DNA of 64,000 nucleotides from Cyathus striatus (Eukaryota > Basidiomycota > Agaricomycetes > Agaricales > Nidulariaceae). Numbering within the stretch: the first letter of the stretch is position 1; each line of letters begins with the position of its first letter. Positions 1 to 11,329 of this stretch are shown piece by piece. The notes beneath the pieces were generated by a model. It was given only the letters and a program-made list of their open reading frames with translations. It made no database searches and was not told the origin of the DNA. The position numbers and the translations under genes are program-made. The stretch lies in NCBI GenBank assembly GCA_025738555.1, contig JAOVFP010000010.1, positions 992,001 to 1,056,000 of the forward strand, given 5' to 3'.

Positions 1-1385
1 GAGGCATCTGTCAAATATATAAAGGGCCGATGATGAAATTATTGATTGAACACTGCAACATCATTGATTAGAGTGCAGTTGAGATTTCAAGATGCTGAGT
101 GCGATTTATAAAATTCTACATACAAGACACATGCTCTATGTAGATACTTACACTAATGTCTCAGATTAATGAATGGCTTAAAAGAACGAAAATAATATAT
201 TAATACTAAAAGAAGGGGCAGAAAGTGGTGTCTTTAGTTAGAAAAGCCTTAACGTTGAAGAGGAAGAAGTGAGCTTGAAGGATCCTCAACGAAGAATGTG
301 AGTGGTTAGCACGTCCGTCTAACCTTAAGGTTCTAAGGTAAGGTAAGGAATGTGTCAGCGACGTAATAGAGAGGATTGACAGTGCAACAAGAAACAGAAC
401 TTCGAGACGAAGTTCTGGAGTGATTTCAGAGGATAGGACTTGGTGAGAGCGTACAGAACGAATGAGACGACGACTTAGAGTGAGAATGAGAGAGAGAGAG
501 GTGTGGGTGAAATTCACTAAAGTACGATGGACCTAGATACACAGTTTAAATAAGAAAATGGGAAGGAAATATACCTAAAAGGAGTGAATAAAATTTTATT
601 AAGCCCAAGGAGGTGATAGGAACTTGACTACAGTTTCAAGGAGTGTAAGACTAGAGAAATGAAAAAAAACTGTAGAGAAGTCATGAAGCGATGGCGAGGG
701 CAGAGCAACTGTAGAGTTGTTGGTCCAGCCAATGTGGTGTGACCGATGCCCGGATGAAATTTGTTGTCCTGTGCATGTGTATCGCGGTCGGTTGCTTCGC
801 AAATACTCTGGTTAGAGTACCTGATACATGTTTCCGTAGTGTCTGACGTTTGAGAGTTGGGCGTATCCAGTCCGATGCTGAGAGCGTTGAGATGCGTTCA
901 AGAGGATGGTTCGATGGCAGACGCGTTGATGCGCTTGATGGGAAGGTCACGTGATCACGCCGTAACGCGTCAGAACGTCGATTCTACCGTGCAGGCAGAA
1001 TGCCTGCTCTACAACGTATCAACAGCTCGGAGGAAGAAAGTTATGGACTCGGAACTCGAATGTGAACAAATGCCTACTAGTACCTGATTACATAATGCCT
1101 TATTTACGGTCTCGACCGAAGCATTAAACACTTAATAATACTTGATCTCATAGCTTGGTGTAAGTATTTTTCTTTTGTTCCGCTGATATTAGGTGCTCCT
1201 ATGTGCAAACACAAATGACTTGAGTTCAGAGCGAAGTCAAGTCTCAGAGTAGTAGGAGAAAGAAGGAGCAAAGCGGGAGTCAGTAGGACAATGACCGTTA
1301 GGTAATCCATCAGAGGTTCTTCGCTTAGGGTTGATCAAAAGTGAAATCGGAAAAGTAAAAAGCATGCGGTTCTGGAACCACCCTC
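1..1385. other. No recognisable gene; CpG-retaining DNA
   Basis: Short open frames occur on both strands but none shows a recognisable domain or a convincing exon chain. The stretch retains CpG dinucleotides, unlike the middle of the window. One short inverted repeat near 989-1015 recurs elsewhere and is listed separately. It could be the flank or 5' part of an element that begins outside the window. Confidence 0.4.
989..1015. repeat. Dispersed hairpin motif, copy 1
   Basis: The sequence contains GCAGG and CCTGC arms around a short AGAAT-like loop, followed by TCTACAAC. The same motif recurs at 26299-26328 and 36361-36390. At this copy and at 36361 a CRTGTGATC-like word lies upstream, so at least these two may belong to one dispersed repeat. 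Confidence 0.5.
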
Positions 1386-1876
1386 ACCCTATCTTGGCGC
1401 AGCCCAAGCATCACCTCGATATCTGATTTCATCATCCCATCTCCCCTTCGTTGTCGTTGTCGTTGACTAGATCCTCCCTCCTCATCGATCATTGCTGGTC
1501 CTCAATGCGGTTGCGCAGCGCCTCCCTCTTCTCCCTCCTGCCACATCGCGCCATCAACATCTCCTGGCGTTACCTTTCCGGGGCCTGTGTGGGGGCCCCC
1601 TCTCCCCTCTTTTACCCGGCCTCGTCATCAATTTGATCGTGTGCGATCTCTCCCCCGAATCGTTGCTGGTCCCAACGTTGCCCAGCTCCTCCACCTTGCC
1701 GTTCCCTCCAACGTTACCTAGCGCCTCCCTCTCCTCCCTCCTCCCACTGCGCGCTATCCTCGGCCAAACACGCACACCGCCAATATCTCTTGGCGTTGCT
1801 TAAGCGCCATTCATTGGCCAGCGCTTCCTCAGTGCCGCTCCCCCCAACGTTATCGGTTTGCCTAGTACCCACGCAA
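1386..1876. repeat. Pyrimidine-rich degenerate repeat truncating OYE copy A
   Basis: This is CT-rich, CpG-bearing sequence with imperfect internal repetition: GTTGCTGGTCC and GCGCCTCCCTC-type words recur, along with runs of CGTTGT. It ends where OYE homology starts, so it replaces the 5' end of that gene copy. Its reverse complement resembles the GA-rich blocks at 51.2-52.4 kb and 12.65-12.98 kb, which suggests one dispersed low-complexity family. Confidence 0.5.
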
Positions 1877-2820
1877 AAGGTGGCTACATCTACTCCTAAA
1901 TCGTCCCAATAGGCTGTGCAGTCCAACTCTCCGGTCTCGAAGTAGACAACATAAAACTCGTCAGACCCTTCCCCACCCCCCGACCACCCAGTCCCCTCCC
2001 AATCCCACACGAACTCACCATACCCGAGATCCACTCCTACCTAACGGAATTCGCAAGCACAGAGAAGAACACTATACGTTCCGTAATCGACGGTGTAGAG
2101 ACCCATGGGGAAAATGGATACCCTATCGACCAGCTCCTGCAGGACATGAGCAACAAGCGCTCTGATGCGTATGGAGGGAGCGTCGAGAAGAGGAGTAGGT
2201 TTGCTTTGGAGGTTACGAAGGCTGTGGTGGATGCTGTTGGTGAGGAGAGGGTTGAGTTTAGAGTTAGTTCCTGGAGTACGACTCAAGGTTGGTCTTTACT
2301 CCTTTCTCCTCTATATTGTCTTCGACGGTATACTCATGTTTGTTTTTAAGAACTCGGAATGCCCGATCCAATCCCACAATTCACCTACCTCATCGAAAAC
2401 CTCAAAGCAACCCATCCGAATCTCGCATACATCTACACAATCGAACTGCGTTTCGCAAGCGTGGACAGACCACTGGCCTACCCTGTCCCATCAAACGACA
2501 TCATACGTCGCATATGGTCTCCCATGCCGTTAATTACCGCCGGAGGGTATAGAGGGAATCAGCGATTGAAGTAACGGAGAAGGAAGATGGGGAGTTGATT
2601 GCTTTTGGGAGACATTTCCACGTGAATATACGTCTATTCCTTTATCTTATTCGGTTTTGAATGTGGTTTTAAAATGGGATTGTAGCCTGATTTACTGACA
2701 GGCTTGGAAGAGAATTTACTGTTGACTAAGTATGATAGGACGAGGTTTTATATTCTTGCTGAGCTGCCTGAGCCGGAGAGAGGGTATATTGATTATCCGT
2801 TTTATACGGAGTTGAGTTAA
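1877..2820 (+). pseudogene. Old yellow enzyme pseudogene, copy A (5'-truncated)
   Basis: The translated pieces match the NADH:flavin oxidoreductase (OYE) family. Visible are a GGYIYS segment, a GVETHGENGY segment (equivalent to the substrate-binding GVEIHGANGY), then SDAYGGSVEKR and an ITAGGY phosphate-loop segment. Two introns align with copy B. It is broken: the N-terminal third is missing and an in-frame TAA follows GGYIYS where copy C has CAA. The C-terminal exon ends at TAA (2818-2820) without the tail seen in copy B. OYE enzymes are FMN-dependent ene-reductases; this copy is not expected to be active. Confidence 0.85.
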
Positions 2821-3462
2821 TGCGTAGGTGTATTGTAGCTGTATTTTTGTTGGATCGTTGTTGATTTAAAGTGTTTAGGAAGGATTTTGTATGATATATT
2901 TATGATATAGATGTTTTAAAGCGTTGATAATTCTTCTTAAATGAAATGTAACACGTAAGATACAAGGCAATGTCAATCTCGAGTTGTATTTCTAGGTTCG
3001 AAACCGACAAGAATGAAAAAAAGCATGTGAGTTACAGAATACGCATGGCACTCGGACCTGTTCATATGCAACTTCAGACAGCAGCGCAGCTGTTAGTTTA
3101 ATCTCATCTTTCTCCGACAATCAGAAGTCGGGTTCGGAGGTGTCCAGTCTTCAACCTTCAAGCAAGGTACGCGAAGATAGCGATGGTATCAGACTCGAAA
3201 TAACCACTCCGTTGTTCAGTAACGTATCTCTTGCATTTCTCGATGCCAGTTTGCGTATTCTCTCCTTGTGATGTCTTCGGCTCCAACAGCATGAGCATTG
3301 TGCCAACATTTCGCGGCCGCCTCATTTTATCTAGAATACAGTGCTTGTCTGGAAGGTACAAAACAAACAGGATCTGCAAGAAGGCTTCTTCAGACTTAAG
3401 CTCTATTCTACTGTAGCACGGTCGTCCGGTTCTTTCTCGGCTTTTGTACCCCTTAGGTTATC
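2821..3462 (+). other. Spacer between OYE and secreted-protein relic, copy A
   Basis: No gene is seen. The stretch aligns along most of its length with 19168-19760 in copy B, and its 5' and 3' parts align with 60060-60300 in copy C. The spacer was therefore duplicated together with the flanking genes. Confidence 0.6.
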
Positions 3463-4251
3463 ATGCTCACCAAGCTTGTTTCCCTCCTTGCTGTTTCCCT
3501 CCTCGCCTCTGGCGTTCAAGCTTCTCCCAGCACACATGGCTCTGACATTGCCGATGGTATTCATCTCGAGGTTGGTCCCGCTAAGGATAAGCCCGGGATA
3601 TACTACGCGGACGCGTGAGTACGTCATAGCATTGTACTGTGTGCATCTCTGATTTAGCACCATCACCACTGGTAAGAAGGGACAGAGGTGACAGTTCCTC
3701 ACACCCCTCGTTCCCGCTGACGGCTCAAGGTATTTCACCGGCTAGACCTCCAATAGTCCCCTCGCTGGTGTCGATCTCTTCGGGGATGAAGGCTTCCATC
3801 TGTTCGAACTTTATGGTACTGACATTTGTGTCCTCCCTTGCATCGGTATCATTGACAATATCATTTGTTTGGTCATTCCTGATGGTACTTCCACTGTACA
3901 TTCTCTCCCCGTCGGTCGCGATCTGCGGAGCACTTACTTTTGTTGGTACCCCGCTACCCTCTCCGGGTCCACTAACCGCAATGCTTTCCATGAGGTCTTG
4001 CTGACTACTGGAAAGAACGGCATTATTGACTTCAATGTCACTGGAGAGCGCCTCCTGACCTTCCTTTATCACGGTCAAGTCGGTGGAAAGGACGTCTCGT
4101 AAGTCATTCAGATGGATTAAAAAAATTCCATATCATATACGAATCATTTTGAACCAACTACCACGTTGGGTCTGCTCGCACCAGCCCTGTCGAAGGTCAA
4201 ACTCAGTTCATTGAGAACATCGGCCAATTCTTCTACGAAGAACACCAGTAA
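3463..4251 (+). pseudogene. Small secreted protein, pseudogene copy A
   Basis: The ATG at 3463 opens a clear signal peptide (MLTKLVSLLAVSLLASGVQA), then mature residues up to a GTGAGT donor near 3617. Later segments include ELYGTD, LLTTGKNGIIDFNVTGERLL and, after another intron, a tail ending before TAA at 4249-4251. An in-frame TGA (copy B has GGA) and a TAG at 3743-3745 interrupt it. About 75 bp present in copy B after the first intron are missing. I do not recognise the family; it looks like a small extracellular fungal protein. Confidence 0.65.
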
Positions 4252-5022
4252 ACTATTCCAGCGCTTGTAAAAGCGATGATTAATCATCTAAGACATTCTT
4301 CATAGGAATTACTTTTATTTTTTGGTTGTTTATATCGTTCAATATACTTATTAGTTCTCCAAGTTGATTGCGATCAGTGCTGAGCATTGAGCATTCGGCT
4401 ACTGGATATCTTGCCTGTTGACATATGATCGCGGACAACTCGCGGACAATTTGCGGACTTCAGAAATTTGAGATTCAGGTAGCCGAAGATCGCCACTGAA
4501 ATCCACCCTGACATTGGGGTACTAGGGGAATTTTCGCTTATCTTTTGACATACATACTCTTTTTTAAAATATCTATCGGTGCCTACGGCAGCCTAAGTAT
4601 TTGCTAAGTATTGCATAGCAACGTATTTAAGGGGGTCTTATCAAGGGTTTTTCGTTGCATGTTCTTTGTATCACTCGTTAGATAGGTAATAGTCGTAGTA
4701 TCTTCAGCATTGGGCTACCCATAGTATAGAGGTTGGCCCCCGACCAAGGCATGTCCCGATATACATGCTTTATTTGGCAAGGTCCAACTTAATCGTCGTC
4801 TACCGAGGAACCCCTGTGGCCAACCTGTGGGAGTCAGTGGCCCGGGGAATGCATTATCTAAGTACGTAAGTCCTATATACTTTGGCACCTCATCAATGGC
4901 TTCTAGACATAAGCATGCGAAGAGATACTCCCAAAATAATCCCAAAATTCCAAAAGCGATGATCTGCGCTAGAGTGAGCAGGCGGTATACTTATACGCCT
5001 CCACACCGCCTTAAGCCGAATC
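4252..5022 (+). other. Conserved upstream region of DUF6533 gene A
   Basis: No gene is apparent. The stretch aligns closely with 20539-21272 upstream of the second DUF6533 gene. It contains GCGGACAA repeats near 4430-4455. Conservation of the whole upstream interval means both genes carry comparable promoters. Confidence 0.5.
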
Positions 5023-5040
5023 TATATAAATCTATATAAA
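5022..5040 (+). promoter_or_regulatory. Duplicated TATA box of DUF6533 gene A
   Basis: Two tandem copies of TCTATATAAA lie about 60 bp before the ATG at 5097. The paralogous promoter has a single copy (21273-21280). A TATA box at this distance is usual for a basidiomycete promoter; the assignment rests on position and motif only. Confidence 0.5.
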
Positions 5041-5096
5041 GCGTGCTCGTTGTTCTCCTTCAATGTTTTCCTACTCAGCCCCCAAGTGCCGACACA

Positions 5097-6389
5097 ATGA
5101 CTGGCGAAAGCGCTGGGCAGCATCTTCTGATGCGTCAGTGTACCTCTCGTAAGTTACGTCATACTACCTAATCACTTATGACAACTGCTAAATGTGAGCT
5201 GCTACCGCTGTCAGTTGCTGGATTGATGGTTTTACTTTGTGATTTCGTCATATGTTTTGAGGACGAATGTAAACACCTTTGGAAGTGCGTAAAGTACCGT
5301 AATGACTAGAAATTTGTAGTTAACGCGTCTCAGAGCACCTCCCTTCCCTACCAAGAAAGTATATTTCTTACTCAGATATGTTCCGCTTCCTGTTCAAATG
5401 TATGTTTCCGATCTATGTCCTCCTCGTTATCGCTTCTTCCCACTGATCAGGAGGTTATTCAGGATCAGCGTTTACTCGTTATTGGGCCCACTCTCAAAGC
5501 CACCAATTTCTCAACGCGACTGCTTCACGTGGTTTAACATACAGATGTCCTTTGCGCAAATAACCATCACGCTTACTAGTATTGTTTTATTTCTAAGAGG
5601 TACGCCCCTAGCGTCTGTAGATCACACTTTCTACTTATACATTTATAAGCGTATGCTTTATACAATCGAAGTCAAAGGATGGGCTTGTTCTTACTGGCTT
5701 TGTTTACGATGGATAACTCGCAGTCCGCAGCAATGTGCGTTCGGGCACAAAAGAGGCTCACTTTCGACGAGCGATGCGTCGCTAGCGACGATACGTATGA
5801 CCCTTATATATACGCGTAAGTGTCCTCAAATGTTCCTTCCAAGATAATTGCTTATTGTTCTGTTTTAGAACGTCAGTAATAGTAACGCAGGCCACAATTT
5901 GGTGGCTTACTTGGAGGAAGAGGTCGTTGGCAAAAAAGTTGCAGATTCCGTTGGTGAGGGCTGCAATTCGAGATGGAGCATGGACGTTCGCAGGTATAGC
6001 TAGTATGTATCGGGGCTTGTACTTAACAGAGTTCCCTCACCTGACTGCTTAGTAGTTCTCATCGGTGTGATTATACCTTACAGCTGTGCAGTCGAAGTGG
6101 CCTCTGAGATTATGTTGCTGTAAGATTTCCTATTTCGCTATCACAGCTCATTTCACTAATGTCCAGCTCTCCCATAGATTACCAATGATTGTACATTCCA
6201 TCGTCGTAAGAAGCATTCTTCGATCCCTAGCACATTTACCCCATTTTGTTTATAAAGGGCTGTCGTGTAATTATCAACATGCAGAAGATTCCCAGTGAAC
6301 AGGCGTCTACTTCCTGTGAGGTTGGACCAGAGTTTCTGGACTTCGAACGGGAACTGGAAATGCATACTATGCCGGTTTCAGAAGAGTAA
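5097..6389 (+). CDS. DUF6533-type membrane protein, paralogue A (9 exons, 283 aa)
   Basis: Exons read 5097-5148, 5215-5284, 5334-5399, 5454-5599, 5650-5815, 5869-5993, 6053-6119, 6178-6205 and 6258-6389, all with GT..AG introns. They join in frame to 283 residues with no stop. The N-terminal LAGLMVLLCDFVICFEDE followed by HLWK matches the DUF6533 signature of basidiomycete multi-pass membrane proteins. Further hydrophobic helices, an LRAYALYNRS segment and a GCRVIINM motif before an acidic tail complete the family architecture. Function is unknown; the layout suggests seven helices. It follows the decayed secreted-protein gene and is convergent with a Kre9-like relic. The start was chosen because the upstream ATG at 5063 does not join exon 2 in frame. 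Confidence 0.8.
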
Positions 6390-6559
6390 CCAGGTTCCAA
6401 CATAACATGCATTTCAGAAGATATAACTTCCTACGTACTTACCAACTAATTTAAGTCTCATATTCCCTAGTAATGAGTCCTGATTAAGTGGAATTCAATA
6501 TGCCAATGAGAGCTATTGGCGGTCTGTGTGTGAAGTGAAAGTCCAAGTGAATTGAAGTA
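6390..6559. other. Short spacer lacking the LTR found in copy B
   Basis: This corresponds to 22628-23369 in copy B, but the 619-bp LTR there is absent here. It also contains about 60 bp not present in copy B. No gene is seen. Confidence 0.5.
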
Positions 6560-7085
6560 AACTAGTTACAGATACAAAATCGAGGTACTAAGCGCTAATC
6601 GGGAAGAAGCGGCTTCAGTTTCCAGAAACACCAAACACTAAGTTCAGACAATGATCAATCTACAATTCCAACAACGAAAACCGGAACTCACGAATGTTTT
6701 AGTATTGCCCACAGGGAACAACAGGGACAGTAAAGTTCACAATTCCTGACCTGAGGTCGAAGTCCTTAGCAAGGACCAAACTAGCCTCCCTGAGGTATAC
6801 AAATGCACCGTTGGAGATGTTCTGCGGGGCATTGGATGGGTACCTGTATCCATAAACAAATCAGTATAAACACAGGAAGGAAACCAAGTTACAAACTATG
6901 TAACGTTTACCACCTTGCCAATATTCCACACGGTTTCTGCGGTTGGGTAGATGATAATTGGTAAAAAGACATCCAACGCGGCTTTGGCGACAAGTTTGAT
7001 GGGGGATGCTTACACAGCAATGACAGCGACAGAGATGGGGATGTAGCGAAAGAGGGTTTGAAGTTCATGGTTGTAAATGCTTAGT
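6560..7085 (-). pseudogene. Kre9/Knh1-like protein, degraded copy A
   Basis: Read on the minus strand, pieces match the Kre9/Knh1 N-terminal domain family of fungal secreted, often GPI-anchored wall proteins: IIYPTAETVWNIGKV, NAPQNISN, then LVLAKDFDLRSGIVNFTVP and VFGVSGN. An early stop follows the FTVP segment and the N-terminal exon is frameshifted, so it is a relic. It is equivalent to 23370-23835 (copy B) and 11330-12439 (copy D) and is convergent with the DUF6533 gene. Confidence 0.65.
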
Positions 7086-9540
7086 AACAGTGTAATATTC
7101 GTATACTTAGAAACGAGAGTGAAGACAACGAATAGATGTGGAGAGACGAGGATGTCACAGTAGGTGGTTGACAATACTTACGACCCCCACTAAACTTAAC
7201 TAGGGTCTTTATAAACAAATAAACAAACTCGAGCGCTGAGCGAGGATTTGAAATGGGCTTCCTATTTTTTCATATGAATTCGGAGATCGGCTTCAAACAG
7301 AACCGCAGGCACGAATAGAGAACAATATTACAGTAAGATCTTGGTGCAATGTTGAATGCTGGGGCGATGCCCAATGAAAAAGTTGGACTTAATGTTTGAC
7401 TAACAGTGGCGGAACGGATGCACAGCCTCAGCATACACGTAGATCTTGGACAGTATCATTGATCGATGCTCCCTACATCAGTAAAACATGCATGACTTTA
7501 GTGTGCCTTTAGCGGTCTTTACAAAGACAATAAAGACCCAAAAGTCCTGAAAAGGTCGGAAAGACTAAAGGCAATATTGACTTTGTAAATCTAGGTCCAT
7601 TGTCTTTGCTAGTAATATTTGGCTTTAAAAAGAGATTACATCTTTGTAAATACAACAAAAGGCATATATACTTTTGAAAGTTGTGTAAAGCACTACATAA
7701 AGGGACTTGAAAGGCACACTTCTCAGTAGGTTCCCAGTGAAATAACAGAGCAGGCATATATATTAATGGCTAAGCCAGACACTATATACAGAGACAGTAG
7801 TAATCTACTTAATCATCACTCATGCCATTGCCAAAAAACATCATTTCCAAGCCATACAGACCACTGTAGGCACCCTCCCCATATCTACTATCTCAACTGA
7901 AATCGAAATTTGGCGAGCGATGGGCGGTGACGAGGGCCATATAGTAGGCCAGCGTTCATATAACCTTGGAATATAGTAGGTACTTAGCACGAATAAAAGC
8001 AAATCATGAATATAAATGATGTACTTGAGTCTCCTCTGACACAGAATCGCCACATGCACTGTGCTCCCTCTTTCATACGTCACCTGACTCTCTGGTTATT
8101 GCTCAAACGAAACAGCGGCTGAACAATTTGTATGATTGTATTCGCATTGCGCAGGGTGCGATGTCCTGATGGGTGACTTGCTGTGAACAGGCCAGAGGGA
8201 ACAAGGCTTGTCATGATGACAGTGTAGAACGCGAGCATAGACACAAGGAAAACCAGTAGACATGTTGCAGATGTTTTGTGTTGCATGAGACCGGTGCTTG
8301 TCTACAGAGCAGAGGCATGGCAGTAAACAGAGCAAGTACAGCAGTAAAAGGGCAGTAACAGCAGTTCTACAGAGCAGGCCCAAGTCTTATAGCAAAAGAC
8401 CAAAGTAAGCATTATAAGACGAAGCAACAAGTGAGCCACAGGATAGGAAGGAAGGAAAGGGAGGTGGTGGAAAGGAGTGAGTTCAGTATCGTACGTTTTA
8501 GAAATTCAACATTATGCACGTGATAGACAGTCAACAAAGTCACGCATCAATGATCAACTTTCTCACCTGCCCTTAACTTTAAATTATGTAACCATCAGTA
8601 TACTTGCGCGATTATGCTCCACCTCAACTACAAGTTACAACTTAGGCAAGTAACCCAACGACTCGAAGATGAACCAATGACCTTCTAATGATTTAGGCTG
8701 TACTGTGTGTGTGCCCTATTATAATATTTGTTTTTACTATGATTTATACTGGAATAAGTAGTATTGTACTTTTACTATGTATGTAATTATGGTCATTGAT
8801 TCTATAAATTCATGCAATCAACCAAATGCATCGTTTGTGTAGCACATACTGCTTGGCTTATATTATGATTTACTTATGGTGAAAATGAACTTGATTTACA
8901 GTGAATAAAATTGAATTCTCTCTTAAATGGATTGTCAGAAAGTTGTCTTAGCTTACAAATTCTAATTTTCATGATGGTTAATTCTGACTGTAAAACATAT
9001 GATATATTTATTACTAGTAAGCAGTAGAATAGTATTTATGGAGGTCCATTCAAAAGTGAGTAAATATACCAAAGCTAAAGACTCCACTTAAAGTTCAAAG
9101 TGCTTAAAGTATAACATCCATATCAAAGTCAAAGACACTGAAAGACACTGAAAGGCACAAAAGTAAAAGACCACACAAAAATCTCAAAGTCAAAGACCCA
9201 TGTGAAAGTCAAAGTCACTAAAAGACATGCATGTTTTACTGATGACTAGAGCTGGTATCGAGTAAGTATGTACTAGATAAAGGGATTGTCTGTGTTTGCA
9301 TACCTCGTTCCAACCTCGTTCCCAGAGTCTTTAGGCTTCCACCAAACCTCCACCCATCCTTGTCCATGTGATATCACTGAGTAAGGCTTGATGCTGAGGA
9401 GGCTCTTGTTGAAGATGTAAGTATAGATCCACATATTTACCATAACTGAAGTTCGTATAGAGTCATTGCCTGTGTATCTCTGCCTGGGGGTAAAATTCGT
9501 GAGGAATGAGGAGGTTCGACCAGCCTGAGGTTCGACGGTT
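7086..9540. other. No supported gene; low-complexity patches
   Basis: A small minus-strand frame at 8080-8286 (68 aa) begins with a signal-anchor-like segment, but nothing else supports it as a gene. AAAGAC/AAAGTC-rich repetition occurs at 7505-7700 and 9060-9235. CpG becomes scarce from about 8.6 kb onward. Confidence 0.35.
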
Positions 9541-10297
9541 GTGGACAGTAACGTGGATCATGTATTTGGCAACACCCATTCAGCCAAACAATGTTCCAAC
9601 AGATGCTGGTTGCATTTGGATTGCATCAGCGCTGTCAATGACCGGGTCAGACCTCATAGGTCTAAAGGGTCCAAGTCAATGATTGTTGGTCTATCAGTCA
9701 ATAACTGACCCATCCACATGAATTTTGCGGATTTTTCCACGAATTTTCAGGGACTTGTCCGTAATGTTAAAGTCTTGATTATATAATAACAGCAAGCACT
9801 GACCATAGTTCCTGACCCCGTCTAAAGCATTGACGAACTGGTCAATATGTCAAGAGTTCATTTGTAATACAGACCTTTCCGACCTCCATTGACTGACTTT
9901 GCCAACACTGGATTGCATCATTCTTGTGTTCAACTTCAACGTTGTTTCCCTAACATTTCCCTGCAAGATAGGCACTGCTTTCTTGCACCCCTGCTGATGC
10001 TGCATTTATACAATTTCTATAATGGGTATCTATGCAATATCTATGAGCATGGATGTACTATACAGGGACCCTGCAGATGGAGGCTACACTTCACCATGGC
10101 TTTGCCTTCCACCATTGGACATTCACAAATCACGTTCCATATCCATATGTGCAGTAAGCAATGAGTCTCACTAAGCACCTAATACCCATTTCCACCGAAA
10201 CATGCATGGGTACTTAAATATTGCTATCCTTTTATATTTTCTTATTATCAAGCTATCAACTTGAACCAATTGCTTGCATATCCAGTCTACTACAGCA
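9541..10297. other. Duplicated spacer upstream of OYE fragment D
   Basis: No gene is seen. Parts, including the GCCAAACAATGTTCCAAC region near 9580 and the GTTTCCC region near 9945, resemble 24870-24990. This block and the one at 24.9-26.8 kb are therefore copies of each other. Confidence 0.45.
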
Positions 10298-10500
10298 ATG
10301 AGCAGATCACTCCTCTTCCACCAGCCCACCCAACTAGGCAGACTCACCCTTTCCCACAGAATAATTCACCCTTCCACTCAGCTGCTTCCACAACTTCAAA
10401 CACATGCACATTCCATGCAAAGCTCTAATAAAAGAGTACTACACCCAACATGCCTCCATGCTGGGTACACTTGTTATAGCTGAAGGGACCCTCATATCCC
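10298..10500 (+). pseudogene. OYE pseudogene D, N-terminal fragment
   Basis: Starting at the ATG at 10298, the translation gives MSRSLLFHQPTQLGRLTLSH, the characteristic OYE N-terminus. A frameshift follows, then LIKEYYTQHASMLGTLVIAE and GTLIS, the next OYE block. Homology stops near 10500 and resumes with the C-terminus at 10880. The fragment is practically free of CpG, unlike copies A and B. Confidence 0.7.
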
Positions 10501-10879
10501 CTTTGAATGGATCATCCCTCCCCTCTTCTTTCTAGACATGTGAATGCCCAACCCTCTCCCCAACCCATGCACTCAAAGCTGTCCACTCAAACCTGGTATA
10601 TTTGCACATAATCAAGCCTAGCATAGAGCAAGAAAATGACATAAAGATTACTCATAAGGACCTGTTGAATGATTTCATAAAGAACGTTTGGGCACTGAAG
10701 GTTTTGATTAGTGCAAGTGTGGGGGAGTATACAAGAGAAAGAGTGATGTATATTGCTTGGTTGCTTTTAGATGGCAGTTCATTGCTTGTGTGTTTTCTCT
10801 TTCCTCTGTCTCTTTATCTATGGATATTCATCCTTCCTTCCTTTATTTCGCTGTTTCATTCTGTTGGAGAGTAGATGAA
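10501..10879. other. Unexplained insert between OYE fragments D
   Basis: This takes the place of the central OYE exons. An AT-rich 90-aa open frame (10602-10874, +) exists with a hydrophobic tail, but no domain or partner exon supports it. Part of its 3' end resembles 25000-25055. Confidence 0.35.
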
Positions 10880-11031
10880 ACTGACAATTGAAATATAGCT
10901 GGACTTTCTGAAACAAGTAAAAGAGAACTTATTACTGAATAAGTACTACTGGATGACATTTTATGTTCCTATGGAGGGGCAGAACCTGAGATTGGGTATT
11001 GATTATCCATTTTATAAAGCTGGAGTATAAA
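10880..11031 (+). pseudogene. OYE pseudogene D, C-terminal exon
   Basis: The translation gives PDFLKQVKENLLLNKYYWMT-like sequence, then RLGIDYPFYKAGV and TAA. This matches the last exon of copy B, where the order is [15 protein letters not shown] then [12 protein letters not shown] near-identical exon lies at 25070-25210. Confidence 0.7.
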
Positions 11032-11329
11032 AACACACATAAACTGAAATATTATTGGGAATCATATTGTTTCTGTACTCAAACCCAATTATGTACAAAA
11101 TGCATGACCTAAATCAACAATGCATGCTATGATGGTCTGTATTTATAGTTTGTATACATATCATTCCTTGTCAAATCAATTAGCTTCAACCATGCTATGA
11201 ATTAACCTAAGCTACAATCTGGAAGAAAGGGCTGATGTCACTGGGGTCTCTGAAGACTTGATAGCATGTTAAGTTAGCAAAAGTAGTGGATATATATATG
11301 GCTTATGAATGATCTGATAGCACATCAGG

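Noticed and set aside
5334..5599. A single uninterrupted exon 3 in DUF6533 gene A
   Set aside because: The frame is open in A, but gene B requires an intron (21636-21685) at the same place with GT..AG ends, so the same intron (5400-5453) is assigned to A.
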